From: Clostridiales bacterium
GTDB taxonomy: Bacteria; Bacillota; Clostridia; Oscillospirales; CAG-272
NCBI GenBank assembly: GCA_012800735.1
Contig: JAAZIU010000013.1
Location: 186,001-250,000 of the forward strand
DNA length: 64,000 nucleotides
Reading direction: 5' to 3'
The notes beneath the pieces were generated by a model. It worked only from the letters and a program-made list of their open reading frames with translations. It made no database searches and was not told the DNA's origin. Within the stretch, counting starts at the first letter, position 1, and every line of letters begins with the position of its first letter. A program made the position numbers and the translations under genes. Positions 26,239 to 34,184 of this stretch are shown in pieces.

Positions 26239-27732
26239 ATGAATAATAAAATGATACGCATAATCTGTTTTGTTTTGCTCATACTTTTCTGCTTCCTTAC
26301 GATTGCAAGCTGTTCGGAAAAAACAGAGACGGCAGGCGGAACGGAAACAGAGGAAATTAATTCGGTAATCGCCGAAACCACGCAAGGGGATCCGTTTGAC
26401 ATTCTGGCGGCAAATGCGCCTGACCTTGAAGGTCTGACGCTGAATTTTCTGGCCCGACCGTATAGCAGTAATGCTGCCGCATATGTTATTTATACCGATA
26501 TCTGCGCCGCCGAGACGACGGGAGAACCGCTGAACGACGCCATCTATGCGCGCAATCAGCGCGTAGCGGAAAAATACAACGTCAACTTTACCTGGTCGGA
26601 AGGCGACGCGTCCCATGTGCAGAAAACGGTTCTGGCGCAGGACGCCGTATACGACTTTGTAAACATCGCTTTGGCAAGCCATATCTCGCTCGCCAATTCC
26701 GGACACCTGACCGACCTTAATACGATAGCCGCCCTTGACCTTACCCAACCTTATTGGGATGCGAACTGCAGCCGGCTGATGTCGGTCTGCGGAAAACTGT
26801 ATCTGACGATGGGGGAAATCAACACCATGGATGACCGGTATACATGGTGCTACTATTTCAATAAAGCGCTCGCCGAGGATTACGGTCTTGAAACTCCTTA
26901 CGACGCGGTTCTCGGCGGGACATGGACGTTTGAAAAAATGCAGGCGATGGCACAAAGCACAGCCGCAGATATCAACGGCGACAGCGTGATGAATCAGGAG
27001 GACAGCTGGGGTATACTGAGCGAGAATTACGGTTTTTATCTTACCGTTCTCGGCTCGGGGCAGCGCTGCATCGAAAAAGACGCTGAGGACAAACCGGTAT
27101 TTTCAATGAACAACGACAGAATGATCGCTGCCCTCGAAAAGGTCCACGCCATTTACGGCAACGAGAACGTAACTTTTCTCGCGGAAAATTGGTATTCCAT
27201 CGCGTCCAATAACGTCTGGAGCGAATATATATACCCAATGTTCATGAATAACCAGGCGCTTTTCTTTATGGGCCACCTGGACTTGGCAACAACTACCTTC
27301 CGCGATATGGAAAATCCCTACGGCATTATCCCGACGCCCAAACTCGACGAAGAACAGGAAAACTTCTGGTGCAGCGGCACTGAATACGGAATGACTGCCA
27401 TCAGCATACCGGTAACCAATACGGATTACGAAACCACGTCGACCGTGCTGGAAGCCATGGCAGCGGCATCGGTCACTACGGTCACGCCCGCTTATTACAA
27501 TACCGTTCTGATAAACAAAGGACTTCGGGATGAACAATCGCCCATAATGCTTGAGATAATCATGAATTCGAAGACATTCGACCTTGGATTTTTAAACGAC
27601 TGGGGCGGCAGCAAGTCGCTGTGCTTCGGACTTATTTCAGCCGGCGGGAAATTCGCCTCCGTCATCGCGGCAGCCGAAGAAAAGGTCATGAAAGGACTTG
27701 AAAAGGCAGTGTCGGACTATGAAAACCGGTGA
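26239..27732 (+). CDS. Extracellular solute-binding lipoprotein (family copy 1)
   Basis: 497 aa. A signal peptide ends with lipobox IASC. The mature chain has the size and segment order of family 1 sugar-binding proteins, and six paralogues occur in this window. Shared landmarks are GEPLNDAIYARNQRVAEKYNV, a D-x-N-G-D calcium-loop-like segment (DINGDSVMNQED, near 250), a MGHLDLATTTFRDME-YGIIPTPKLDE segment and a C-terminal Ser/Thr-rich helix. Such proteins deliver oligosaccharides to ABC permeases. No permease or ATPase gene lies nearby. It is the most divergent copy besides the 42266 gene. GGAGG lies 8 bases before the ATG. Confidence 0.75.
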   Translation: MNNKMIRIICFVLLILFCFLTIASCSEKTETAGGTETEEINSVIAETTQGDPFDILAANAPDLEGLTLNFLARPYSSNAAAYVIYTDICAAETTGEPLNDAIYARNQRVAEKYNVNFTWSEGDASHVQKTVLAQDAVYDFVNIALASHISLANSGHLTDLNTIAALDLTQPYWDANCSRLMSVCGKLYLTMGEINTMDDRYTWCYYFNKALAEDYGLETPYDAVLGGTWTFEKMQAMAQSTAADINGDSVMNQEDSWGILSENYGFYLTVLGSGQRCIEKDAEDKPVFSMNNDRMIAALEKVHAIYGNENVTFLAENWYSIASNNVWSEYIYPMFMNNQALFFMGHLDLATTTFRDMENPYGIIPTPKLDEEQENFWCSGTEYGMTAISIPVTNTDYETTSTVLEAMAAASVTTVTPAYYNTVLINKGLRDEQSPIMLEIIMNSKTFDLGFLNDWGGSKSLCFGLISAGGKFASVIAAAEEKVMKGLEKAVSDYENR

Positions 27733-27845
27733 GTGTCCGACCGACGGATTAAAAAAATATTAGCAATTAAAGTTGTTCTTCAACACCGCTGCAAAAAGCG
27801 TTTTATTGTTCGTTCGCTCGAAAAGAGAATCAAAAATTACTTTAA

Positions 27846-27886
27846 AAAATCGGGAACAACTTCGATGTGTTGTTCCCGATTTTTAA
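27846..27886 (+). terminator. Bidirectional terminator
   Basis: A 15-bp perfect stem (27846-27860 with 27870-27884 approximately) flanked by A-run and T-run, between the convergent solute-binding and hydroxyacid dehydrogenase genes. Confidence 0.8.
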
Positions 27887-27896
27887 TATCAAACAA

Positions 27897-28886
27897 TTAC
27901 GCCATTGTGGCGAGCATTTCTCTCGTTACTTCGCAGTCCGGCTTTTCTCCTTTGAGGAATTTTTCGATTTCTTGAGCGGCATGGAGTCCTATTTTTTGTA
28001 AACCGTTAGCGGCAAGCCCCGCAAGGTGAGGCGTGAATATCACGTTTGGAAGGCTTCTCAGGGGATGATCCGGCGCAGGCGGCTCCGGATCGGTCACATC
28101 AAGACAGGCATACTTCAGCCCTCCCGCAGCCATGTGATCGTAAAGCGCCTTCTCGTCGATAATTGAGCCTCTGGCGGTGTTGATCAGCACCGCGTCTCTT
28201 TTCATGAGCTTCAATGTATCTTTATTTATCATATGATACGTCTCGGGGATTGAGGGAGCATGAATCGAGAGGATATCGCTCTTTTTAAGAACCTCCTCTA
28301 ATTCCGCCTTTTCCGCTCCGAGCCCCTTTGCCGTTTCTTTTGAAACAAAGGGGTCATACATGAGGATATCCACGCTGAAATTGTTCAACAAACGGATGTA
28401 ATGTTTTCCTGCCCATCCGGCGCCGATCACACCCACCGTAAGATCAAAAAGTTCCCGGATATTCTCCTTTCCCTCGCTCCAGCCGCCGCCCGCGATGTTC
28501 TTCGACAGGGCAAAAACGTTCTTTGAAGCTGTGATGGTAAGCCCCAGAGCCGTCTCTGCCACCCCTTCGCCCAGAGGTTTTGGGGAGCCTGTTACACGTA
28601 TGCCTCTTTCCCAAAGCTCATCCGAGACAATCGGCTTTATGCTGCCCGCGGCGTGTACCACAAGCTTAAGGTCGGGAGCGCAATCGAGGATATCTCCGGT
28701 GAGATTTGTATTGCCCCAGGAGGTAACGGCGATATCCGCTCCTTCTATTACTTTTTTCACCTGTTCCGGGGAAGTGTCCTCCGTGTCATTTACCGCAACT
28801 TCACCGAATAAGGAAAAGCAAGCCATAGCCTTTTGGGAAATAACTCTGTTGCGGGCGCTCTTGGACATAATCATCGCGATTTTCAC
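27897..28886 (-). CDS. D-2-hydroxyacid dehydrogenase family protein
   Basis: 329 aa, GTG start with AAAGGATG upstream. The NAD fold is seen at LTVGVIGAGWAGKHYIRLL near residue 150. The active-site residues are Arg in NTARGSIID, Glu in DVTDPEPP and His in TPHLAG. These enzymes reduce 2-keto acids such as phosphoglycerate precursors, glyoxylate or sugar-acid derivatives. It lies 109 bases behind the enolase-superfamily gene on the same strand, so the pair may process a sugar acid: a dehydratase product would be a keto acid. The intervening gap contains a short ACCGG/CCGGT inverted repeat. Confidence 0.85.
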   Translation of the reverse strand: MKIAMIMSKSARNRVISQKAMACFSLFGEVAVNDTEDTSPEQVKKVIEGADIAVTSWGNTNLTGDILDCAPDLKLVVHAAGSIKPIVSDELWERGIRVTGSPKPLGEGVAETALGLTITASKNVFALSKNIAGGGWSEGKENIRELFDLTVGVIGAGWAGKHYIRLLNNFSVDILMYDPFVSKETAKGLGAEKAELEEVLKKSDILSIHAPSIPETYHMINKDTLKLMKRDAVLINTARGSIIDEKALYDHMAAGGLKYACLDVTDPEPPAPDHPLRSLPNVIFTPHLAGLAANGLQKIGLHAAQEIEKFLKGEKPDCEVTREMLATMA

Positions 28887-28995
28887 TTTAATATCATCCT
28901 TTCAATCAAAAAATATCGATTATTTGTTATTCCGTCTGCACCTTGATAAAATTATTCCGAAGGAATTGCATAACCGGAATACCGGTCGGTTCAAA

Positions 28996-30279
28996 TTAAA
29001 ACAAAGAGTTATAGTATTCGCTGTCAAGGAATATGCCGCCGCTGTCACGGTAGAACTCGTAACCGAGTCGGAAAGCACCTCCCACGGGGATAATATAGCT
29101 TGCGCCCCTGAGGGGATGATAGGAGCACAACTCCTCCCAGCGGACATAGTTTTGGTCGCCGTTTGACTCCACCACGCCGGTGCGAAGACCGGGCAGCGGA
29201 GAGAGTCTGGAAGCGAAATTTTTATTCCACTCAAGCATAATCGGCGTAACGGTAAGGTCGGCGCAGAAGCAGGGAATATTTCTTTTATAAGCCTCATTCA
29301 GGATACGAAAAGACATACTCAGGGTTTTGGCGATGGGCTTAAGAGCAATGGCGCCGTAGCCGAGCTCGATGCGGCGAATCGCATCGGCGGCGCAGTGAGC
29401 GCTCTCGTCTGCGGCAATCCTTACCGGTATGTCGTGAACGTCAACCTCGTTTAATTCATCAAAGGGCTCCTCAAGAAGCACTATTCTGTCAAGCGCGCCG
29501 ATTTTATCAGCATGGTCAAGGAGCCGCAGCAGCGTATCTTTGTCTGGATACCGCCCGTTAGCGTCGAGATAATATGCGATTTTTCCGCTGTCGGTGTGTT
29601 CCGTTGAGTATCTGTCCGCCAGCTCATGGATAAGGCTCAAACGGCTTTTGTCCCAAGAAAGCATCTTATTTGCGTCTCCGTCCCTCTCCGGGTCGGAGCC
29701 TATTTTTATTTTCAGCACAAAGCTGCCGTCGGAAAGAATTTTTTCGATGTCCTCACGCCCAATACCGTATGTGATAAGCGGGATTTTTGACAGCTCGCCG
29801 TGGCGGTGTTTCATTGCGCCGCGGACATAGTCGGGGATTATATCGTCAAAGCTGTCAAATTTGTTCTCCCTTGCATAAAGCACCCATGCCGCCAGATCGA
29901 CGGGTACAAGAGCGTTAAGGGCAAAGGTCATACGCATGGAGGGACAATCGGAAATAAGTTTCCCGTACTCCAGCACAGGGGGCAGAAGTCTGTCAAGGAG
30001 TTCCTCCGGATTCTCGAAAGTCTTTCCTTTGATAAGTTTCGCGGCATGACAGGTCATGGCAAACATTACGGCGTTGCCTCCGGCGGGGCAGTTCTCCGCG
30101 AACACCTTCGCGTCGGACCACAGCACGCTCTGGATACCCAGTCCGAGACTTTTATATGAACTGCTTTCAAGGCGAACCGCGCTTTGCCATAACTCGCTGA
30201 CAAGTCCTCCTTTGAAGCCGAAAGGGTTTAAAAGAGGCTCACGTATGAAGTCGGCAGCGGCGTTTTTTATTTTAATCAT
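28996..30279 (-). CDS. Enolase-superfamily enzyme (mandelate racemase/muconate lactonizing type)
   Basis: About 427 aa. Two ATGs lie close together; the second, at 30279, has GGAGG at a 6-base spacing while the first (30285) abuts it, so the second is preferred. The metal-binding triad is visible in order: Asp in YYLDANGRY near 245, Glu in VLLEEPFDE near 272 and Glu in IAADESAH near 290. KIKIG near 195 supplies the K-x-K catalytic base. The superfamily abstracts a proton next to a carboxylate; here sugar-acid dehydration or racemisation is most likely. No signal peptide. It lies upstream of the hydroxyacid dehydrogenase gene. Confidence 0.8.
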   Translation of the reverse strand: MIKIKNAAADFIREPLLNPFGFKGGLVSELWQSAVRLESSSYKSLGLGIQSVLWSDAKVFAENCPAGGNAVMFAMTCHAAKLIKGKTFENPEELLDRLLPPVLEYGKLISDCPSMRMTFALNALVPVDLAAWVLYARENKFDSFDDIIPDYVRGAMKHRHGELSKIPLITYGIGREDIEKILSDGSFVLKIKIGSDPERDGDANKMLSWDKSRLSLIHELADRYSTEHTDSGKIAYYLDANGRYPDKDTLLRLLDHADKIGALDRIVLLEEPFDELNEVDVHDIPVRIAADESAHCAADAIRRIELGYGAIALKPIAKTLSMSFRILNEAYKRNIPCFCADLTVTPIMLEWNKNFASRLSPLPGLRTGVVESNGDQNYVRWEELCSYHPLRGASYIIPVGGAFRLGYEFYRDSGGIFLDSEYYNSLF

Positions 30280-30341
30280 TTTCATCCTCCGTTATACGGC
30301 AAAGCATTGCAGTCACATTACTGTTATATATGTATGCTTAT

Positions 30342-30369
30342 ATTATATCATGTTTTATATTATTTTCAA
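30342..30369 (-). promoter_or_regulatory. Promoter of the enolase-superfamily gene
   Basis: TTGAAA (30369-30364), a 16-bp spacer and TATAAT (30347-30342) on the minus strand. Confidence 0.5.
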
Positions 30370-30430
30370 GCGGTAAACATATAGTATTTTGTATTAAATA
30401 TTCTGCTTTCACATGTTTGTTTCTAAATTG

Positions 30431-30459
30431 TTGACATAAGGGATATTTAAGTGTATAAT
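30431..30459 (+). promoter_or_regulatory. Perfect consensus promoter ahead of a small ORF
   Basis: TTGACA (30431-30436), a 17-bp spacer and TATAAT (30454-30459). It is stronger than the second promoter closer to the DegT gene. Confidence 0.7.
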
Positions 30460-30493
30460 AGACATATCATAAGCCGAAAGGAGTCTAAACGCC

Positions 30494-30601
30494 GTGAAAT
30501 ACGCCGTAAAAAGTGAAAAAATCACCCCGCCCTTCTTGGTTTGTCAGACGTGCTTTGCCGTCATGATACAGAATAGTGAAATATGCGAAGATAAAAGTTG
30601 A
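30494..30601 (+). CDS. Candidate 35-aa Cys-containing peptide
   Basis: A GTG-initiated frame of 35 codons preceded by AAAGGAG (30477-30483) at a 10-base spacing, 35 bases downstream of a perfect promoter. The peptide has three cysteines as C-x-x-C and a later C (LVCQTCF, SEIC). It is too short to recognise. It could be a leader peptide for the aminotransferase gene, a small protein, or chance. A second promoter sits just behind it. Confidence 0.35.
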   Translation: MKYAVKSEKITPPFLVCQTCFAVMIQNSEICEDKS

Positions 30602-30608
30602 ATAGATG

Positions 30609-30637
30609 TTGATTTTACCGATACAAAATGGTATAAT
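30609..30637 (+). promoter_or_regulatory. Proximal promoter of the DegT aminotransferase gene
   Basis: TTGATT (30609-30614), a 17-bp spacer and TATAAT (30632-30637), 45 bases before the start codon. Confidence 0.6.
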
Positions 30638-30681
30638 AAATAAAAAGATTCCGAAAATATTTTTGAAAGGATATACATAAA

Positions 30682-31920
30682 ATGGAAACACTCGCAATTA
30701 ACGGCGGAGAAAAGGCTGTAAAAAAGCCGTTTCCCAATCGTTTCGCAATGGACGCAAAGGAAAAGAATGCCGTCATGAGGCTCTTTGACGAAGCGATTGC
30801 CGCAGGCACCAACATAGGTTACAACGGACCGGAAGAAGAAGCTCTCTGCAAGGAATTTGCCGAGAAGATGGGCGGCGGCTATGCCGACGGCGTCAACGGC
30901 GGTACAAACTCCGTTTATGTATCCCTCAGAGCGATAAATCCCGAACCTTTTTCCGAAGTTATTGTAGGCGCCGTCACCGATCCCGGCGGAATGATGCCCA
31001 TCCTCATGTGCAACTGTATCCCCGTGGTAGCCGATGTAACGCCCGGAACCTACAACGTCAGCCCCGAAGAGATCGAAAGGCTTATCACTCCCCTTACGGC
31101 AGCAATCATTATCGCCCATATCGCCGGCGAACCTGCCGACATCAAGAAGATCATGGCTGTCGCCGACAAGCACAACATCCCTGTAATCGAGGACTGCGCC
31201 CAGTCCCATTTTGCCACAGTAGACGGACAGCCAGTGGGCACCTTCGGCCGTTTCGGAGCGTTTTCCACTATGTACGGCAAACATTTCAATACCGGCGGTC
31301 AGGGCGGTATCGTGTTCACGAAGTCCGAGGAGGACTACTATAAGGTGCGCGGCGTCGCCGACAGAGGCAAACCCTTCGGTCTTCCCGCCGGCTCCACAAA
31401 CCGGATTGCCGCAATCAACTGCAACCTCGATGAGCTCGGCGCATCCATCGGAAGAGAGCAGCTCAAAAAAGTTGAAAGCTTCGGCGCCGCCAGAAGAGTC
31501 GTGGCAGAAAAGCTTGGCAAGCTCCTTCCCCCCTCGGTTGAGCTTCCGAAGCTTGTTGACGGCGCTGAGTCCGTCGTATGGTTCCTGCGTCTCACCTTCA
31601 ACGGCGAAGGCATGAGCTGCACCAAGGACGAGTTCGCCAACGCCTGCGCCGCGGAAGGACTGCCGATAAACCCCGCCTACAGAGGAGCGCTTCCCTCCCT
31701 CATGACATGGTTTGTCGAGCGCCGCGCATTCGGCACGAAGGGCTTCCCCTGGACCTCTCCGGAATATAAGGGCAGCAATAACCGTGACTTTGAAATACCA
31801 AACGCCAAGGCTGTCATGGATATCTGCTTCAACCTCCACCTCAACGAGAGCTGGACGGACGAGGATATCAAGCAGGCTGCCGATGCCTTCAACAAGGTGG
31901 ACAAAGCGTTCAGAAAGTAA
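30682..31920 (+). CDS. DegT/DnrJ/EryC1-family aminotransferase
   Basis: 412 aa, ATG start with AAAGGAT upstream. The fold is that of PLP-dependent sugar aminotransferases: LAINGGEKAV at the start, GGTNSVYVSLRA near residue 74 in the cofactor phosphate region, PVIEDCAQSH near 170 (Asp binds the pyridine nitrogen) and STMYGKHFNTGGQGG near 195 with the Schiff-base Lys. Members convert keto-sugars to amino sugars or, in the AHBA branch, keto-cyclitols and similar rings. No other sugar-nucleotide biosynthesis gene is adjacent, so the product is unknown. A strong terminator follows. Confidence 0.85.
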   Translation: METLAINGGEKAVKKPFPNRFAMDAKEKNAVMRLFDEAIAAGTNIGYNGPEEEALCKEFAEKMGGGYADGVNGGTNSVYVSLRAINPEPFSEVIVGAVTDPGGMMPILMCNCIPVVADVTPGTYNVSPEEIERLITPLTAAIIIAHIAGEPADIKKIMAVADKHNIPVIEDCAQSHFATVDGQPVGTFGRFGAFSTMYGKHFNTGGQGGIVFTKSEEDYYKVRGVADRGKPFGLPAGSTNRIAAINCNLDELGASIGREQLKKVESFGAARRVVAEKLGKLLPPSVELPKLVDGAESVVWFLRLTFNGEGMSCTKDEFANACAAEGLPINPAYRGALPSLMTWFVERRAFGTKGFPWTSPEYKGSNNRDFEIPNAKAVMDICFNLHLNESWTDEDIKQAADAFNKVDKAFRK

Positions 31921-31938
31921 AATTTTTCGATATATGAT

Positions 31939-31970
31939 GCGGCGGAGCTCTACGCTCCGCCGTGTTTTTT
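31939..31970 (+). terminator. Terminator after the DegT gene
   Basis: A 9-10 bp GC-rich perfect stem (31940-31948 with 31954-31962) and T-run at 31965-31970. Confidence 0.85.
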
Positions 31971-31975
31971 ACAAA

Positions 31976-32005
31976 GCAAAAACCACCCGGTTTGGCCGGG
32001 TGGTT
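31976..32005 (-). terminator. Terminator for the minus-strand CPBP gene
   Basis: A 10-bp perfect stem (31981-31990 with 31996-32005); read on the minus strand it runs into TTTTTGC, so it terminates transcription coming from the protease gene. Confidence 0.7.
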
Positions 32006-32012
32006 CAACCTG

Positions 32013-32030
32013 AAGAGTCATTCGACTCTT
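32013..32030. repeat. Third small hairpin in the 31.9-32.0 kb convergent gap
   Basis: AAGAGTC and GACTCTT around a 4-base loop, with no clean T-run. Its role is not clear. Confidence 0.4.
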
Positions 32031-32105
32031 TAAAACGTGTTTTTAAATTTTAAAAATGATCATGATTTTATTAACATTGCGATTGAGTTTTATTTGTTGT
32101 CATTA

Positions 32106-32957
32106 TCATTTTGCTTCTAAAGTTTTGAAATTAATCTTTTTAATTTTCATATATAATAGTACTGCTATAAATGAAGTTAATTCGCCTATTATAACTCGTG
32201 CTGTTTGCATTTCATCTGTTCCTGTAGAAGTAACAACATGAAGTAAATTTGTAATTATGCAATTATTGAAAAAATGATATGCAAGTCCCATCCAAACAGA
32301 ACCGGTCATCTTATACAATAAACCCCATTTAATCCCCATAATTCCAGATAATACTATATATCCTATACTCATTAATATAAATGATGCTAAATTCATATCT
32401 CCGTCCAATAAGTTTCTAAACGGAGTTACTATATGCCATAAACCGAACAATAAAGCTGATATAAATATCGATTTCTTTATATTAAATTTCTTATTTAAAT
32501 ATTCAATATAAAATCCTCTGAATAATCCTTCTTCCATCCAAACATTGATTATATTAAAGAATATACACATAAGTATAAATCCAATGCCTGTATATTTAAC
32601 AGCATTGCCGGTTAATGAGAATCCTGTTACAAAGAATTCTATATGACCCGGATTATTTTGTAATTTTAAAATAATAAATTCAATTAAAAATCCTAAAGCA
32701 TAAAATGTTGAACATAAAAGAAATCCTTTAAAAATGTTTTTTAACATTCCTTCTTTTTTAAATCCGATATCTTTCCATTTCCAATTTAAAGAATGTAATA
32801 TTATAAATAGTAGTATTATGCCGAATACTTTATTAATAAAACATTCGGCAAATATCGTTTCATCCGTTCTAATGAATATGACTTCAATTGTACGAATTAT
32901 CAGACAAATGGTAAATATTATAATACCATTTCTTAATACATTCTTTTTATCTTTCAT
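32106..32957 (-). CDS. CPBP-family intramembrane metalloprotease
   Basis: About 283 aa with about seven membrane segments. The CPBP (Abi/CAAX) motifs are in order: MEEGLFRGF (E-E-x-x-x-R), FGLWH and AYHFFNN (H-x-x-x-N/B). Bacterial members act in bacteriocin self-immunity, peptide maturation or unknown membrane proteolysis. The start is uncertain: ATG at 32957 lacks a clear ribosome site, and ATGs at 33005 and 33002 overlap the guaA stop. Base composition is strikingly AT-rich (Ile, Asn, Lys and Phe codons dominate) compared with guaA next door, which suggests recent acquisition. No bacteriocin gene is visible nearby. Confidence 0.8.
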   Translation of the reverse strand: MKDKKNVLRNGIIIFTICLIIRTIEVIFIRTDETIFAECFINKVFGIILLFIILHSLNWKWKDIGFKKEGMLKNIFKGFLLCSTFYALGFLIEFIILKLQNNPGHIEFFVTGFSLTGNAVKYTGIGFILMCIFFNIINVWMEEGLFRGFYIEYLNKKFNIKKSIFISALLFGLWHIVTPFRNLLDGDMNLASFILMSIGYIVLSGIMGIKWGLLYKMTGSVWMGLAYHFFNNCIITNLLHVVTSTGTDEMQTARVIIGELTSFIAVLLYMKIKKINFKTLEAK

Positions 32958-33001
32958 GATTATACCATTATTAATTTTACATGATAAGTAATGATTTGTC
33001 A

Positions 33002-33982
33002 TCATTCCCACTCAATCGTCCCCGTCGGCTTCGGGGTCAGGTCATACAGCACTCTGTTCACGCCTTTGACTTCCGCTGTTATCCTTGCGGTTATATGCTC
33101 CAGAATTTCATACGGGATGCGCTCTATCGTTGCGGTCAGCGCGTCGCGGGTGTTGACGGCGCGGAGGACTACCGGCCATTCGAAGCTGCGGGCGTTGTTT
33201 TTTATGCCGGTCGACTTTACGTCGGGGACAACGGTGAAATACTGCCAGACTTTGCCTTCGAGGCCGTTTTTAGCGAATTCTTCGCGGAGGATGGCGTCGG
33301 ACTCTCTGACCGCTTCGAGGCGGTCGCGGGTAATTGCGCCGATGCAGCGGACGGCAAGACCCGGGCCCGGGAAGGGCTGACGATAGACCATATTATCCGG
33401 CAAGCCGAGCGCCTTGCCTACCACTCTGACTTCGTCCTTATAAAGCAGCTTTATCGGCTCGACCAATTCAAAACCGAGCTGCTCGGGAAGTCCGCCGACG
33501 TTATGGTGTGACTTTACATTGGCGCTTTCGATTATATCGGGATAAATCGTGCCCTGGGCGAGGAAACTGATGTCGTCCAGTTTTTTGGCTTCTTCGGCAA
33601 AGACGGAAATAAATTCTGCGCCTATAATCTTACGTTTTTGTTCCGGATCGGAAACTCCTTCAAGCTTTGAAAGAAAACGCTCGGAGGCGTCTACGTAAAT
33701 AAGAGTTGCATTAAGCTCTCCGCTGAACAGATTTACAACATTTTCCGACTCGCCTTTGCGCATGAGACCGTGATTTACATGCACGCAAATCAGATTCTTT
33801 CCGATGGCTTTTATCATCAGCGCCGCGACTACCGACGAATCAACTCCGCCGGACAGGGCGAGTATCGCCTTTTTGTCGCCGATCTGCGCTCTTACCTCTT
33901 CAATCTGCTCATCAACAAAAACCTTTGCAAGCGCTTCGGTTGTTATCCGTTCCATATTTTCCGGACGTTTATTTTTCGACAT
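33002..33982 (-). CDS. guaA: GMP synthase ATP-pyrophosphatase subunit without glutaminase domain
   Basis: 326 aa. The start is at 33982 with GGAGGA 8 bases upstream. LALSGGVDSSVVAAL near residue 40 is the PP-loop, and VYRQPFPGPGLAVRCIG and the C-terminal TPKPTGTIEWE dimerisation tail are typical of GuaA. It adenylates XMP and transfers ammonia to form GMP. Most bacterial GuaA are ~510-525 aa with an N-terminal class I glutamine amidotransferase domain; here that domain is absent and no gene for it is adjacent. This resembles the split archaeal arrangement. The missing glutaminase must be elsewhere, or free ammonia is used. Confidence 0.9.
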   Translation of the reverse strand: MSKNKRPENMERITTEALAKVFVDEQIEEVRAQIGDKKAILALSGGVDSSVVAALMIKAIGKNLICVHVNHGLMRKGESENVVNLFSGELNATLIYVDASERFLSKLEGVSDPEQKRKIIGAEFISVFAEEAKKLDDISFLAQGTIYPDIIESANVKSHHNVGGLPEQLGFELVEPIKLLYKDEVRVVGKALGLPDNMVYRQPFPGPGLAVRCIGAITRDRLEAVRESDAILREEFAKNGLEGKVWQYFTVVPDVKSTGIKNNARSFEWPVVLRAVNTRDALTATIERIPYEILEHITARITAEVKGVNRVLYDLTPKPTGTIEWE

Positions 33983-34021
33983 TTTAAATTCCTCCGGTGC
34001 TTTTTTTATTATCACATAAAA

Positions 34022-34050
34022 ATTATACCACAGCAGTGCTTTGAATTCAA
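34022..34050 (-). promoter_or_regulatory. Promoter of guaA
   Basis: TTGAAT (34050-34045), a 17-bp spacer and TATAAT (34027-34022) on the minus strand. No purine riboswitch pattern is seen in the short leader. Confidence 0.6.
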
Positions 34051-34105
34051 GACGTATTTTATAAAATGACAACGAAGCAGAGGTATTGAATTTTCCGGCG
34101 ATGTC

Positions 34106-34134
34106 TTGACAAGTTCTTAGTTTTATTATATCAT
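34106..34134 (+). promoter_or_regulatory. Promoter of the AI-2E family gene
   Basis: TTGACA (34106-34111), a 17-bp spacer and TATCAT (34129-34134), 50 bases before the start. Confidence 0.5.
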
Positions 34135-34184
34135 ATTATAAAGATAAAACACGATTCTGACTGATAAAATATATTTAATGTGTC

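Noticed and set aside
26985..27020. Binding lipoproteins as cellulosomal dockerin proteins
   Set aside because: Only one loop is present and no cohesin or scaffoldin is encoded; the loop is inside a solute-binding fold.
30544..31839. A 431-codon open frame antisense to the DegT aminotransferase
   Set aside because: It is the mirror of a well-supported gene, is rich in Gly/Val/Cys as expected from antisense of GC-rich codons, and has no ribosome site or family match.
31939..32030. Three hairpins as a repeat array or CRISPR-like structure
   Set aside because: The stems differ in sequence; two are ordinary terminators for the two convergent genes.
33983..34184. Purine riboswitch ahead of guaA
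   Set aside because: The leader between the promoter and start is only ~40 bases and lacks the three-way-junction motifs.
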